A stretch of DNA of 18,868 nt from Pseudomonadota bacterium (GCA_023439305.1 JAEXOO010000045.1:1-18868); one strand, 5' to 3'; counted from the stretch's first letter, positions 6,432 through 14,103 are shown. Notes: generated by a model from the sequence alone, not told the origin. Translations and numbers: made by a program.

Positions 6432-8174
6432 TCAGGCCGGCGTCTGTTCGCTGACCTCTTCGGCGAGCAGGCTTTGCCCGGGCTGGATACGGGTAAAGCG
6501 CACAGGGCGTCTTTCCATGACCAGTCCTTCTTCCGCTTGCCTGAGCACCGAGAACCACGATTGCTCCAGGTCCCGGACCTGCGGGAAGTCGCTGCGGAAA
6601 TGGGCGCCGCGCGAGTCATCGCGCGCCAGGGCTGCCCGGGCGATGACCTGGCTGACCTGGATCTGGTTGTCCAGATTGAGCCAGTCCTGCCAGCTCAGGT
6701 TGAAGGCGCGCTCGCGCGTATCCAGGCCTATGTTATGTAGTTGCGCCTGCAGGCTGTCCAGCTCTTGAATGGCCTGCTGCAGGCCCTGGGCGTCGCGCAC
6801 AATGCCAACCTTGTCCCACATGCAGTTGGCCAGTTGTTCGCGCAAGGCATTCAGATCGCCCGAGGGCAGAGTAAAGGGGCGTTCGGCGCGGGCCATGGCG
6901 TCCTGGACATGGGGGCGGCTCCAGTCCGGAAGGCTTTGGCCTTGGGCCCAGGCCCCCATGGTGTCCCCGGCGATGCCGCCGAAAACGGTGGAGTTTGCCA
7001 CGCCGTTGCCGCCCAGGCGGTTGGCGCCATGGACCCCGCCCGTATCTTCGCCGGCGGCGAACAGGCCTTCCCATGGAGTGGCGCAGTCGGGGCGAAAGAT
7101 GACGCCGCCCATCATGTAGTGCGCAGTCGGCACGACTTCCACCTGTCCGCCGGCGAGATCAAAGCCGCAGTCGGCGCAGCGCTCGACCATGCCCTTGAAT
7201 TGTTGTCGCACCTTGTCAGGGCCCAGATGATGCATCTGCAGGTAGACCCCGCCATTGGGCGTCGTGCGTCCGGCGCGCATCTCGCTGAAAATGCCGCGCG
7301 AGACAATGTCGCGCGTGGCGCGTTCGCCGCGCTCATGATAATGATGCATGAAGCGCTGGCCCTGGCCGTTGAGCAGGTAGCCGCCGGCGCCGCGCAGTCC
7401 TTCTTCGAGCACGGTGCCGGTCATGCGGGTATCCGAACCCGCCAGCAGGCCGGTCGGGTGGAACTGCACCATTTCCATGTCGCGCAGCGGCAGCCCGGCG
7501 CGCAAGGCCATGGCCAGGCCGTCGCAGCTCTTGTCGCCCGAGGGCGTGTGGTACTTGTACATGGTCGGGCCGCCGCCGGTCGCCAGCAGCACAGCCTTGG
7601 CCCGCACCAGCCGGTACAGGCCGCTGCGCAGGTCTATCATCAGGACGGCGGCGATGCGCTGCCCGTCGGCCGAAGGAATCAGCTCGATGGCCCGGTGTTC
7701 TTCCAGCCTGTGTATGCCTCGCGCCCAGACTTGTTCGGCCAGGCGGTTGATGATCTCGATGCCGGTCAGGTCGCCCTTGTGCACGGTGCGATCGAAGGTC
7801 TGCCCTGCAAAGGCTTTCTGGTGCAGGCTGCCGTCGCTGTTGCGGTCGAAAAAGCAGCCCAGTTCATTTTCCAGCTCATGGACTCGCTCGATGGCGGCAT
7901 GAACCAGCGTCCAGGCCAGGTCCTGGTCGGGCAGCCATTTGCCGCCTTCGATGGTATCCATGAAATGACGTTCGGGCGAATCACCCTGGGCCAGGGCGAC
8001 GTTGTAGCCCCCCTGCACCATGCGGGTGCAGCCGCATTTGCCCAGCAGGCCTTTGACCGCCACGGTAATGCTCAGGTCCGGTGCAGCTTGGTGCGCGTGC
8101 AGGGCGGCAAACAGTCCAGCGCCGCCTGAACCCAGGATCAGAATATCGGTTTCGACAATATCGGCCAGTTCCAT
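6432..8174 (-). CDS. Fumarate reductase/succinate dehydrogenase-type flavoprotein subunit, divergent
   Basis: This 580-residue FAD protein of the SdhA/FrdA/NadB family is the last gene of its operon. It has the FAD motif GSGGAGLFAA (15-24), His239 in QFHPTG, Arg261 in EEGLRG, Arg288 in TRDIVSR (position of the catalytic arginine), His352 in HYMMGG, Arg386 in GANRLGGN and the C-terminal RGAH (522-525). Two key positions differ from classical enzymes. The histidine that binds FAD covalently is replaced around Cys49 (GCT instead of SHT), and the TEG threonine that contacts the dicarboxylate is Glu257 (EEG). FAD is therefore probably not histidine-linked, and the substrate may not be plain succinate. 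The start at 8174 follows GGGAG and overlaps the hydro-lyase beta stop as TAATG, so a longer upstream frame is not used. Confidence 0.86.
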   Translation of the reverse strand: MELADIVETDILILGSGGAGLFAALHAHQAAPDLSITVAVKGLLGKCGCTRMVQGGYNVALAQGDSPERHFMDTIEGGKWLPDQDLAWTLVHAAIERVHELENELGCFFDRNSDGSLHQKAFAGQTFDRTVHKGDLTGIEIINRLAEQVWARGIHRLEEHRAIELIPSADGQRIAAVLMIDLRSGLYRLVRAKAVLLATGGGPTMYKYHTPSGDKSCDGLAMALRAGLPLRDMEMVQFHPTGLLAGSDTRMTGTVLEEGLRGAGGYLLNGQGQRFMHHYHERGERATRDIVSRGIFSEMRAGRTTPNGGVYLQMHHLGPDKVRQQFKGMVERCADCGFDLAGGQVEVVPTAHYMMGGVIFRPDCATPWEGLFAAGEDTGGVHGANRLGGNGVANSTVFGGIAGDTMGAWAQGQSLPDWSRPHVQDAMARAERPFTLPSGDLNALREQLANCMWDKVGIVRDAQGLQQAIQELDSLQAQLHNIGLDTRERAFNLSWQDWLNLDNQIQVSQVIARAALARDDSRGAHFRSDFPQVRDLEQSWFSVLRQAEEGLVMERRPVRFTRIQPGQSLLAEEVSEQTPA

Positions 8175-8782
8175 TACGCCGCTCCCAGAGATTGAAGAAC
8201 CGCCGCCCGGCGCTGCGCGACCTCTTGGTCCACATCGTCGTACAAGGAGCGGCCATGGCTGTCCATGCCCACCAGCAGGGGGCCGAAGTCGCGGATACGG
8301 AATTGCCAGAGGGATTCTGGATTCAGATCGTCCAGATCCACATCTTCGATTTCTTCGATCCAGGTGGTCTCCAGCGCTGCCGTGCCGCCCACAATGGCCA
8401 GATAGGCGCCGCCCAGTTCCTGGAAGGCGGCCAGGGAGCCGGCGTGCATGCCGCCTTTGCCGATGATCAGGCGCACGCCCAACTGCGTCATCAACTGGCG
8501 GGTGAAGCGCTCCATGCGTGAGGAGGTCGTCGTGCCTATGCAAACGGGCTGGTAGCCTGCAGGAACGCCTGGGCCGGGAGGCACGCGGCGCACATTGGGG
8601 GCGGTATGGATGACGGCATGGCCGTGCAGGTCCAGACGAGTGCTGCGCCCCTTGTCGAACAGAGCGATGTAACTGGCGTCGCGTATGCCGAACAGGCGGT
8701 GCTGCAGGGTGACGGTGTCGCCCACCTGCAGCGCCCGCACCTGGGCTTCGGTCACGGGTGTGGTCAGGATATGGTGGCTCAT
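8174..8782 (-). CDS. Class I hydro-lyase beta subunit (fumarase / tartrate dehydratase type)
   Basis: The 202-residue protein matches the beta chain of two-subunit class I fumarases and L-tartrate dehydratase (TtdB-like length). Key marks are GTTTSSRM (83-90), the substrate-binding serine/arginine loop, and IGKGGM (107-112). It works with the alpha subunit encoded just upstream, which carries the iron-sulfur cluster, to add or remove water across a C4-type double bond. The start at 8782 is chosen because GGAG (8792-8789) lies 6 bases upstream and the gene then begins 13 bases after the alpha stop; an in-frame ATG at 8806 would overlap the alpha gene. Fumarase, tartrate dehydratase and mesaconate hydratase cannot be separated by motif alone. 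Confidence 0.87.
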   Translation of the reverse strand: MSHHILTTPVTEAQVRALQVGDTVTLQHRLFGIRDASYIALFDKGRSTRLDLHGHAVIHTAPNVRRVPPGPGVPAGYQPVCIGTTTSSRMERFTRQLMTQLGVRLIIGKGGMHAGSLAAFQELGGAYLAIVGGTAALETTWIEEIEDVDLDDLNPESLWQFRIRDFGPLLVGMDSHGRSLYDDVDQEVAQRRAAVLQSLGAA

Positions 8783-8795
8783 GGCGGACTCCGTA

Positions 8796-9674
8796 TCAGA
8801 AGCCATAGTCGATGCCGCCGGCGTGCAGGCGGGCGCGGGCGCGGCGGGCGGAATGGCATTGCATGTTGACCGCGACCGGGTTCATGGTGATGTGGGTGGC
8901 GGCCAGTTCCACGTGGACGGCGAAGGCCGTGCCGTCACCGCCCAGGCCTTGTGGTCCTATGCCTAATTGATTCACGGCCTGGCTCAGCTCGGCCTCCAGC
9001 TGGGCGCCCAGCTCGTCGTCGCAACGGCTGCCCAGGGGGCGGGTGGCCGCCTTCTTGGCCAGATGCACGCACAGGTCCGACGTGCCCCCGACCCCCACAC
9101 CCACGATGGTGGGCGGACAGGTCTTGCCGCCTGCTTTCACGACGCAGTCGATGACGAACTTCTTGACCGCTGCCAGGCCGTCGGCGGGGATGGCCATGTG
9201 CAGGAACGAATTGTTTTCGGATCCGCTGCCTTTGGGGATCATCTCCAGTTCCAAGGTGCCGGGCTCGGCAACGTATTCAATATGGATGACAGGCACGCCG
9301 GGGCCGCAGGAGGTCTGATTGTTGCGGCGGCTGATGGGGTGCACCACGCTGGAGCGCAAGGGGTGCTCTTCGGTGGCCCGACGGCAGCCCGCCCGGATCG
9401 CTTCGCTCAGGCGCCAGCCGTCCACTTGCGCATCCGGACCCAGGGTGACGTTGTAGATGGGAATGCCGGTGTCTTGGCACAGGAGATTGTCGTGCTGTTC
9501 GGCGACCTGGATGTTGGTCACCATGGTCTGCAGAATATTCTGTGCGCGGCTGGAGCGTTCGCGGGCCTGCAGGCGTCCGAAACCGGCCTTGATGTCGTCG
9601 GGCAGTCGTTTCAAGGCGCGTATATACAGTTGGCAGGCGGCCTCTTCGATGTGGGCATAGTCAATGGGAAGCAT
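8796..9674 (-). CDS. Class I hydro-lyase alpha subunit (fumarase / tartrate dehydratase type)
   Basis: The 292-residue protein is the iron-sulfur-bearing alpha chain of a class I fumarase-type enzyme. The expected [4Fe-4S] ligands are Cys66 (LCQDTG), Cys186 (TCPPTIVGVGVGG) and Cys273 (QCHSARR). The segment HPLRSSVVHPISRRNN and the motif RPLGSR (212-217) are typical of the family. The ATG at 9674 has GGA 7 bases before it. A GTG at 9680 overlaps the stop of the preceding membrane-subunit gene as GTGA and is an alternative start, adding two residues. The cluster is probably oxygen-sensitive, as in other class I enzymes. The substrate is a fumarate- or tartrate-like acid; lying between subunit genes of a fumarate reductase-type complex, it probably acts on the product or substrate of that complex. 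Confidence 0.87.
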   Translation of the reverse strand: MLPIDYAHIEEAACQLYIRALKRLPDDIKAGFGRLQARERSSRAQNILQTMVTNIQVAEQHDNLLCQDTGIPIYNVTLGPDAQVDGWRLSEAIRAGCRRATEEHPLRSSVVHPISRRNNQTSCGPGVPVIHIEYVAEPGTLELEMIPKGSGSENNSFLHMAIPADGLAAVKKFVIDCVVKAGGKTCPPTIVGVGVGGTSDLCVHLAKKAATRPLGSRCDDELGAQLEAELSQAVNQLGIGPQGLGGDGTAFAVHVELAATHITMNPVAVNMQCHSARRARARLHAGGIDYGF

Positions 9675-9676
9675 GG

Positions 9677-10030
9677 TCACGTCCGGGAAACAAAGAGAAA
9701 AAGAAAAGAGACGGCCAGGGCGCCGAGCACGCTGCCGGCAATCCAGCCGCGGCGCAGCCCCTGCCAGGGCCTAAACTCGATCAGCAGAATGCGCAGCCCG
9801 CCCAGCAGGTGTACGGTCAGCAGGGCCACCAGGGCCCATTCGCCAGCGCGAAACAACGGCGCTTCGTACCAGCGCAAGGCCTGGTCCAGGCCGGCCTCGC
9901 CGTTCAAGGCCAGGCCCAGGGTCCAGAAGTGCAGGGGCAGGAACAACAGCAGCAGCATGCCGGACAAGCGGTGTATGAAAAAGGCCAGCCAGCTGGCATG
10001 GCGGCGGTTGGGTGTGCGATTGCGATGCAT
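9677..10030 (-). CDS. Succinate dehydrogenase/fumarate reductase membrane anchor (SdhC-like)
   Basis: This 117-residue membrane protein has three hydrophobic helices (about residues 14-41, 62-86 and 94-115). The first contains HRLSG (20-24), the quinone-site motif seen in SdhC-type anchors. His34 and His74 (HLLGGLR) are candidates for heme b ligands. It starts 1 base after the stop of the other anchor gene, and its stop overlaps the possible GTG start of the hydro-lyase alpha gene. It would hold the flavoprotein and iron-sulfur subunit on the cytoplasmic membrane and pass electrons to or from quinone. The C and D assignments are arbitrary because both anchors are short and similar in form. 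Confidence 0.8.
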   Translation of the reverse strand: MHRNRTPNRRHASWLAFFIHRLSGMLLLLFLPLHFWTLGLALNGEAGLDQALRWYEAPLFRAGEWALVALLTVHLLGGLRILLIEFRPWQGLRRGWIAGSVLGALAVSFLFLFVSRT

Positions 10031-10031
10031 A

Positions 10032-10391
10032 TCAGGCTCCTGCCAGGGTGACGGCCCAGACTGCGCGCAGCCCCAGGGCCAGGAGAATCAGGCCGACGGC
10101 ATGGGCGATGCGCGTGCAGGCGGCCGGGCTCACGCGGGTCCACTCCAGCAAGACGGCGCGCAGTCCCAGCGCGCCATGCACGCTGACCAGGATGACGAAG
10201 GCGCTGTAGAACGCTCCCCACAGAGCGTTGCCGCGGGTGCGCTGCAGGATCTCGGCGGCGCTCAGCCCGTCCTGCATGGCATACAGGATCAGGCCCAGAT
10301 GCGTGAATACGAATACGGTCATCAGCAGGGCGCTCAGCCGTTGCCAGTACCACATGCGCACCGCCCGAATGGTCTCGCGGTGCGTACTCAT
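10032..10391 (-). CDS. Succinate dehydrogenase/fumarate reductase membrane anchor (second subunit)
   Basis: The 119-residue membrane protein has three predicted helices (about 15-40, 57-83 and 93-116). The WYWQRLSALLM segment recalls the quinone-site motif, and His31 (FTHLGL) and His72 (SVHGALGLR) are candidate heme ligands. Its ATG overlaps the iron-sulfur subunit stop as ATGA, so translation is probably coupled. With the neighbouring anchor it gives two three-helix subunits, the SdhCD arrangement. Confidence 0.82.
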   Translation of the reverse strand: MSTHRETIRAVRMWYWQRLSALLMTVFVFTHLGLILYAMQDGLSAAEILQRTRGNALWGAFYSAFVILVSVHGALGLRAVLLEWTRVSPAACTRIAHAVGLILLALGLRAVWAVTLAGA

Positions 10392-11113
10392 GGCGTTTCC
10401 CCCGACAGCAGAGTCTTGACCGTATGGCGTTTCAAGCCTGCGATTGAGGCCGTGGGCGTCAGTTGTTTGGGACAGCGCAGCGTGCAGGAACCCTGGCTGT
10501 GGCAGGCATGGCAGCCCGCGTCCCCGGCGACCGCGAGCAAGCGTTCGCGCTGCTGCACATCGCGCTCGTCATTGACCAGGGTCCAGGCGCGGTTCAGTGC
10601 GGCGGGCCCCAGGAAGTCCGGCCGCCAGCTCGCGACATCACAGGAGGAATAGCACACGGCGCAGCCTATGCATTCGATGCCGGCGTCAGCGGCTTGCCGG
10701 GCGGGAGTGTCCGGGCTGATCCGGGCGACAGGATCGAGCCGGCTCGATGCGCCTTTGAATTGGCCGCGGGCCTGGCGCTGTTTGTCGAAAAAACCGGCCA
10801 TGTCCACGGCCAGATCCTTGATCACCGGCATATTGGCCAGCGGCTCCAGGCGCAGCAGGCCGTTCTTGGCCACTTTGGATACATGCGTGCGGCAGGTCCA
10901 GCGGGCCACGCCGTTCACCCGCATGGCGCAGGAACCGCACATGCCGACCCGACAGGCGTAGCGATAGGACAGGGCCGGATCCAGGTGCCGTTGTATGTGG
11001 GTGACGACATCCAGAATGGTCTGGCTGTCGCGGCGCGGCACGTCGAACTGTTCGAATTGGCCATGGAGGGCGCCGCGCCAGACCTCGACGCGCAGGGTGG
11101 AAGCAGGATTCAT
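10388..11113 (-). CDS. Succinate dehydrogenase/fumarate reductase-type iron-sulfur subunit
   Basis: The 241-residue protein shows the three-cluster pattern of SdhB/FrdB. A plant-type [2Fe-2S] set has Cys54, 59, 62 and 74 (spacing 4, 2, 11). The ferredoxin-like half has Cys148, 151, 154 and 158 (CIGCAVCYSSC), then Cys204, 210 and 214 before a proline, for [4Fe-4S] and [3Fe-4S] clusters. Cys201 is an extra cysteine. It relays electrons between the flavoprotein and the membrane quinone pool. It is the promoter-proximal gene of the operon. The start at 11113 (MNPASTLRVEVWRG) fits the family best; in-frame ATGs at 11146 and 11197 would add A+T-rich leader sequence that overlaps the putative promoter. 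No start has a strong ribosome site. Confidence 0.88.
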   Translation of the reverse strand: MNPASTLRVEVWRGALHGQFEQFDVPRRDSQTILDVVTHIQRHLDPALSYRYACRVGMCGSCAMRVNGVARWTCRTHVSKVAKNGLLRLEPLANMPVIKDLAVDMAGFFDKQRQARGQFKGASSRLDPVARISPDTPARQAADAGIECIGCAVCYSSCDVASWRPDFLGPAALNRAWTLVNDERDVQQRERLLAVAGDAGCHACHSQGSCTLRCPKQLTPTASIAGLKRHTVKTLLSGETP

Positions 11114-11219
11114 GTCAGGCTCGCGGGATAGGATCACGAAGACCATGGTGCGACCAAACTTGCTAATAGTAAAACTAGTAATTATTGTAAAATCCATAAA
11201 AATATCTTATGGATAGGCC
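11114..11219. promoter_or_regulatory. Divergent promoter region between the redox operon and lysR
   Basis: This A+T-rich stretch contrasts with the G+C-rich genes on both sides. On the minus strand TTTACA (11191-11186) and TATTAG (11168-11163) are 17 bases apart, a candidate promoter for the operon with a start near 11156. On the plus strand TTGCTA (11160-11165) and TATTGT (11183-11188), also 17 apart, could serve lysR. Both are imperfect matches read by eye. Confidence 0.5.
11192..11214. promoter_or_regulatory. Palindromic LysR-type operator candidate
   Basis: ATCCATAA (11192-11199) and TTATGGAT (11207-11214) form a perfect 8-bp inverted repeat around a 7-base centre. It contains the T-N11-A core typical of LysR-type sites. 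It lies about 37-59 bases upstream of the putative operon start and next to the lysR start codon, a place that would let LysR activate the operon and repress itself. Confidence 0.65.
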
Positions 11220-12086
11220 ATGTCTTCCCTTCGTCAATTTCGTACGGCCCTGGCGGCGGCTCAGGCGGGCAGCTTTACCGAGGCCGGGCGTCGGATCGGC
11301 CTGACTCAGGCCGCCGTCAGCCTGCAGGTGCGCAACCTGGAGCAGGAGTTGGGCGTGACGCTTTTCGAGCGCGGCAGAACGGCGTTGACGGTGACGGCGG
11401 AAGGGCAAGCCGTTCTGGATCGCCTGGCGCAACTGGTCGATGACTACGACAAGCTGTGCCGGCCCGACGACGGCGTTCTGAGAGGCACGCTGCTGGTGGG
11501 GGCGCTGGTATCGGCCTTGATGGGCTCATTCGGTAATGCACTGGCGCGCATCCGGTCGGATTTTCCCGAGCTGGATCTGCGCCTGTTTGCGGGGCAGTCA
11601 GGTGACTTCGCTCGTAAGGTGGCTGACGGCGAGTTGGATGCCGCCGTCGTAGCGGAACCTCCGTACGAAGTTCCGGCAGGACTGATGTGGACGCCGTTCT
11701 ATCGCGAACCGCTGGTGCTGATCGCCCACCGCGACCTGGCCCCGGCCGAGCCCTTGGAGTTGTTGCGTCGCGAACGCTTTCTGCTGTTTGACCGCTCTTT
11801 ATGGACGGGACGCCTGGTCAGCTATGCGTTGGAGCAGCTCAATGTACGCCCGGATGTCGCACTCGAACTCAACTCCGTGGAGGCCATTGTCCAATTGGTG
11901 CGCAAGCAGTTCGGCGTTGCGATCGTGCCGCATCTGGCCAATGCGGAATGGGGCGAGCAGCAGTTGCAGGTTCTGGCCCTGCCGCACGTGTCTTTGTACC
12001 GTTCTGTCGGCATGTTGGAGCGCCGGGTTCATGGCAAGCAGGCCGTGACCCAGGCCCTGTGCGCCTGGTTTAGTCAGGCCGCCTAG
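11220..12086 (+). CDS. LysR-family transcriptional regulator
   Basis: The 288-residue protein has the N-terminal LysR helix-turn-helix (about residues 1-60: LRQFRTALAAAQAGSFTEAGRRIGLTQAAVS followed by LEQELGVTLFERGRT) and a C-terminal periplasmic-binding-protein-like effector domain (about 90-285). It is divergent from the fumarate reductase/hydro-lyase operon, with a palindromic T-N11-A site between them, so it most likely controls that operon in response to its acid substrate. A GGATAGG sequence precedes the ATG. The ABC transporter genes begin 88 bases downstream on the same strand with no clear terminator between, so co-transcription is possible. The effector is unknown. Confidence 0.92.
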   Translation: MSSLRQFRTALAAAQAGSFTEAGRRIGLTQAAVSLQVRNLEQELGVTLFERGRTALTVTAEGQAVLDRLAQLVDDYDKLCRPDDGVLRGTLLVGALVSALMGSFGNALARIRSDFPELDLRLFAGQSGDFARKVADGELDAAVVAEPPYEVPAGLMWTPFYREPLVLIAHRDLAPAEPLELLRRERFLLFDRSLWTGRLVSYALEQLNVRPDVALELNSVEAIVQLVRKQFGVAIVPHLANAEWGEQQLQVLALPHVSLYRSVGMLERRVHGKQAVTQALCAWFSQAA

Positions 12087-12161
12087 CGGGTGGACGGCGC
12101 GGCGCCGATTGCAGTACCCTGAATCAGGACAATCCACGACCGAGCATCTTGCCGCCATGGC

Positions 12162-12168
12162 AAGGAGG
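12162..12168 (+). promoter_or_regulatory. Shine-Dalgarno that fixes the start of the binding-protein/permease fusion
   Basis: AAGGAGG (12162-12168) stands 6 bases before ATG 12175. In-frame starts at 12109 and 12157 lie upstream of it or have no such site, and the signal peptide reads properly only from 12175. Confidence 0.82.
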
Positions 12169-12174
12169 ACGAGC

Positions 12175-14103
12175 ATGGACAGAAGGGGGACGGCGTCGCT
12201 TGCGGCGTGGGGCTGGCTGTTGCTGGTGATCTGCCTGATGTGGCCCGCCGCACGCGCTCAGGCCTGCACGGCGGGCGAGCCCGTACGAATGGCGGATTTG
12301 AGCTGGGAAAGCGCCGCCTTCAGCACGCAGCTGTACCAGGAAATTCTGGAAAAGGCCTACGATTGCCGTACGGAGCGCGTGCCGGGTTCGGCGGCGGCGC
12401 TCGAAACCGCGCTGGCGCAGAACGATATCCAGCTGATCGGCGAGATCTGGTCTGGCCGTACTGAAATCATTGAAAAGGCGATTGCGGCCGGTCAGGTGAA
12501 AGTGATCGGCAATACTCTGGAAGGGGGCGCCGAGCAGGGCTGGTATGTGCCTGACTACGTCATAGAAGGCGACCCACAGCGGGGCGTGGCGGCCGTAGCG
12601 CCTGATCTGCGTCGCATTCAGGATCTGGGGCGCTATGCGCAGGTCTTCAGCGATCCCGAGCAGCCGGGGCGGGGGCGTTTCTACAATTGCCCGTCGGGCT
12701 GGGTGTGCGAAACCTTCAATAGTCGTCTGTTTGAACTGTATGGTCTGGACCAGGACTATCAGAATTTTCGGCCCGGCACAGGGGCGGCGCTGGATGCGGC
12801 TATCAGTGCGGCCTATGACCGGCGCCAACCCATCCTGTTCTATTACTGGCAGCCCGCCGGGCTGATGGCCAAGTACTCATTCCACAAATTGGCCAGCGCG
12901 CCGTTCGATGCCGCCTGCTGGGAAGCGGCCGTGTCCGGCAAGGGCAAGCTCTGCCCCACGGACTTCATCCTGGCTACCATCGGAGTGGCGGCATCGACGC
13001 CGTTTGCCCAGGCGCATCCGGAGCTGGTGGATCTGTTCGAGAAAATCCGGCTCAGCCCGGAACAGATGAATGCCATCATCCTGGGCATGACCGACGGCGG
13101 CCAGAATGCCGCCACGCAGGTGGATCGCTTTCTGAAGGAGCATCCGGATCAGTGGCGGGCCTGGATGCCTGCGACTCAGGCGGATCGCCTGCAAGCCGCA
13201 TTGACGCCGCAGGCGGCGGCCCGTCCGGCGGTCGGGGCCGGATTTTTCCCCCATTGGTCGGCTGCGGACTGGATCAATCGCCAATTGCTGGCGGCGGTGC
13301 GTGACTGGGGAACGGGGTTTCGCAGCGTCAGCGCCTGGATTCTGACCAAGGTAATTCTGCCGGTCGAAGGCGTGTTGCGCGTCGTTCCCGCCTGGGCCAT
13401 GCTGGCTCTGGCCGGCGTGGTCGCCTGGTGGGGGCAAAGGCGCTGGCTGCCGCCTTTGCTGTATGTCGCCGGACTGTACCTGATCGGCGCAATGGGACTG
13501 TGGGACAAGCTCATGCAGACCTTTGCGCTAGTCCTGGTGTCCACGTTCTTCTCGGTTCTGATCGGCATTCCCCTGGGCGTGCTGGCGGCGCGCACCCGGA
13601 TTCTGCGCCGTGTTCTGACCCCAGTGCTGGATGTCATGCAGACCATGCCCAGCTTTGTGTATCTGATCCCGGTGTTGATGCTGTTCGGCCTGGGCAAGGT
13701 GCCGGCAGTTCTGGCGACGGTTGTCTATGCGGTTCCGCCTTTGATTCGCCTGACCAGTCTGGGCCTGCGTCAAGTCGACCCCAGTGTCATGGAGGCGGCA
13801 CAGGCCTACGGCGTCACTCGCTGGCAGATGCTGACCAAGGTGACGCTGCCGCTGGCACGGCCCAGCATCATGGCCGGCATCAATCAGACCACCATGATGG
13901 CCTTGTCCATGGTTGTGGTGGCGTCCATGATCGGTGCGCAGGGGCTGGGCGAGGATGTGTTGGCTGGCATTCAGACGCTGGATATAGGACGAGGGCTGCA
14001 GGCGGGCATCGCCATCGTCATCCTGGCGATTGTGATGGATCGCATCTCGCAGTCGTATGGTCGCTCGCAACGCCGTCGCCGGCGGGACAGGAAACAGCCA
14101 TGA
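12175..14103 (+). CDS. Glycine betaine/choline-type ABC transporter, binding protein fused to permease (ProX-ProW)
   Basis: This 642-residue protein is a fusion. A signal peptide (cleavage near AQA/CT, residue 30) is followed by an OpuAC/ProX substrate-binding domain (about 31-340). A C-terminal ProW-type membrane domain follows (about 385-625), with the EAA loop EAAQAYGVTRWQMLTKVTLPLARP near 540-563. Aromatic residues suited to a quaternary-amine cage are Trp44, Trp92, Trp123 and the YYW at 223-225. Cysteine pairs 172/178 and 248/260 could form disulfides. In the well-known OpuA-type fusions the binding domain follows the permease; here it comes first. The hydrophobic segments around 403-442 connect the two halves. 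The gene overlaps the ATPase gene by ATGA. Substrate identity (betaine, choline, carnitine, ectoine) is not resolved. Confidence 0.89.
   Translation: MDRRGTASLAAWGWLLLVICLMWPAARAQACTAGEPVRMADLSWESAAFSTQLYQEILEKAYDCRTERVPGSAAALETALAQNDIQLIGEIWSGRTEIIEKAIAAGQVKVIGNTLEGGAEQGWYVPDYVIEGDPQRGVAAVAPDLRRIQDLGRYAQVFSDPEQPGRGRFYNCPSGWVCETFNSRLFELYGLDQDYQNFRPGTGAALDAAISAAYDRRQPILFYYWQPAGLMAKYSFHKLASAPFDAACWEAAVSGKGKLCPTDFILATIGVAASTPFAQAHPELVDLFEKIRLSPEQMNAIILGMTDGGQNAATQVDRFLKEHPDQWRAWMPATQADRLQAALTPQAAARPAVGAGFFPHWSAADWINRQLLAAVRDWGTGFRSVSAWILTKVILPVEGVLRVVPAWAMLALAGVVAWWGQRRWLPPLLYVAGLYLIGAMGLWDKLMQTFALVLVSTFFSVLIGIPLGVLAARTRILRRVLTPVLDVMQTMPSFVYLIPVLMLFGLGKVPAVLATVVYAVPPLIRLTSLGLRQVDPSVMEAAQAYGVTRWQMLTKVTLPLARPSIMAGINQTTMMALSMVVVASMIGAQGLGEDVLAGIQTLDIGRGLQAGIAIVILAIVMDRISQSYGRSQRRRRRDRKQP

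Noticed and set aside
4078..6558. Very long minus-strand open frame (826 codons) opposite suyB and the Bug receptor
   Set aside because: It is antisense to two clearly recognisable genes, has low-complexity His/Gly/Arg-rich composition and no ribosome site. It reflects G+C-rich codon bias on the opposite strand.
6741..8129. Plus-strand open frame of 462 codons opposite the flavoprotein gene
   Set aside because: Shadow of the flavoprotein gene; composition is Ala/Gly/His/Gln-rich and no family is recognisable.
8175..8543. N-terminal extension of the flavoprotein frame upstream of 8174
   Set aside because: It overlaps the hydro-lyase beta gene, encodes non-family sequence, and the proper FAD-domain start with a GGGAG site is at 8174.
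8967..10652. Plus-strand open frame of 561 codons opposite the hydro-lyase alpha and anchor genes
   Set aside because: It runs antisense across several well-supported genes and shows no domain; treated as a shadow.
13428..14099. Upstream extension of the ATPase frame inside the permease domain
   Set aside because: It is out of frame with the clear ProW domain, and the ATGA overlap at 14100 gives a normal coupled start.
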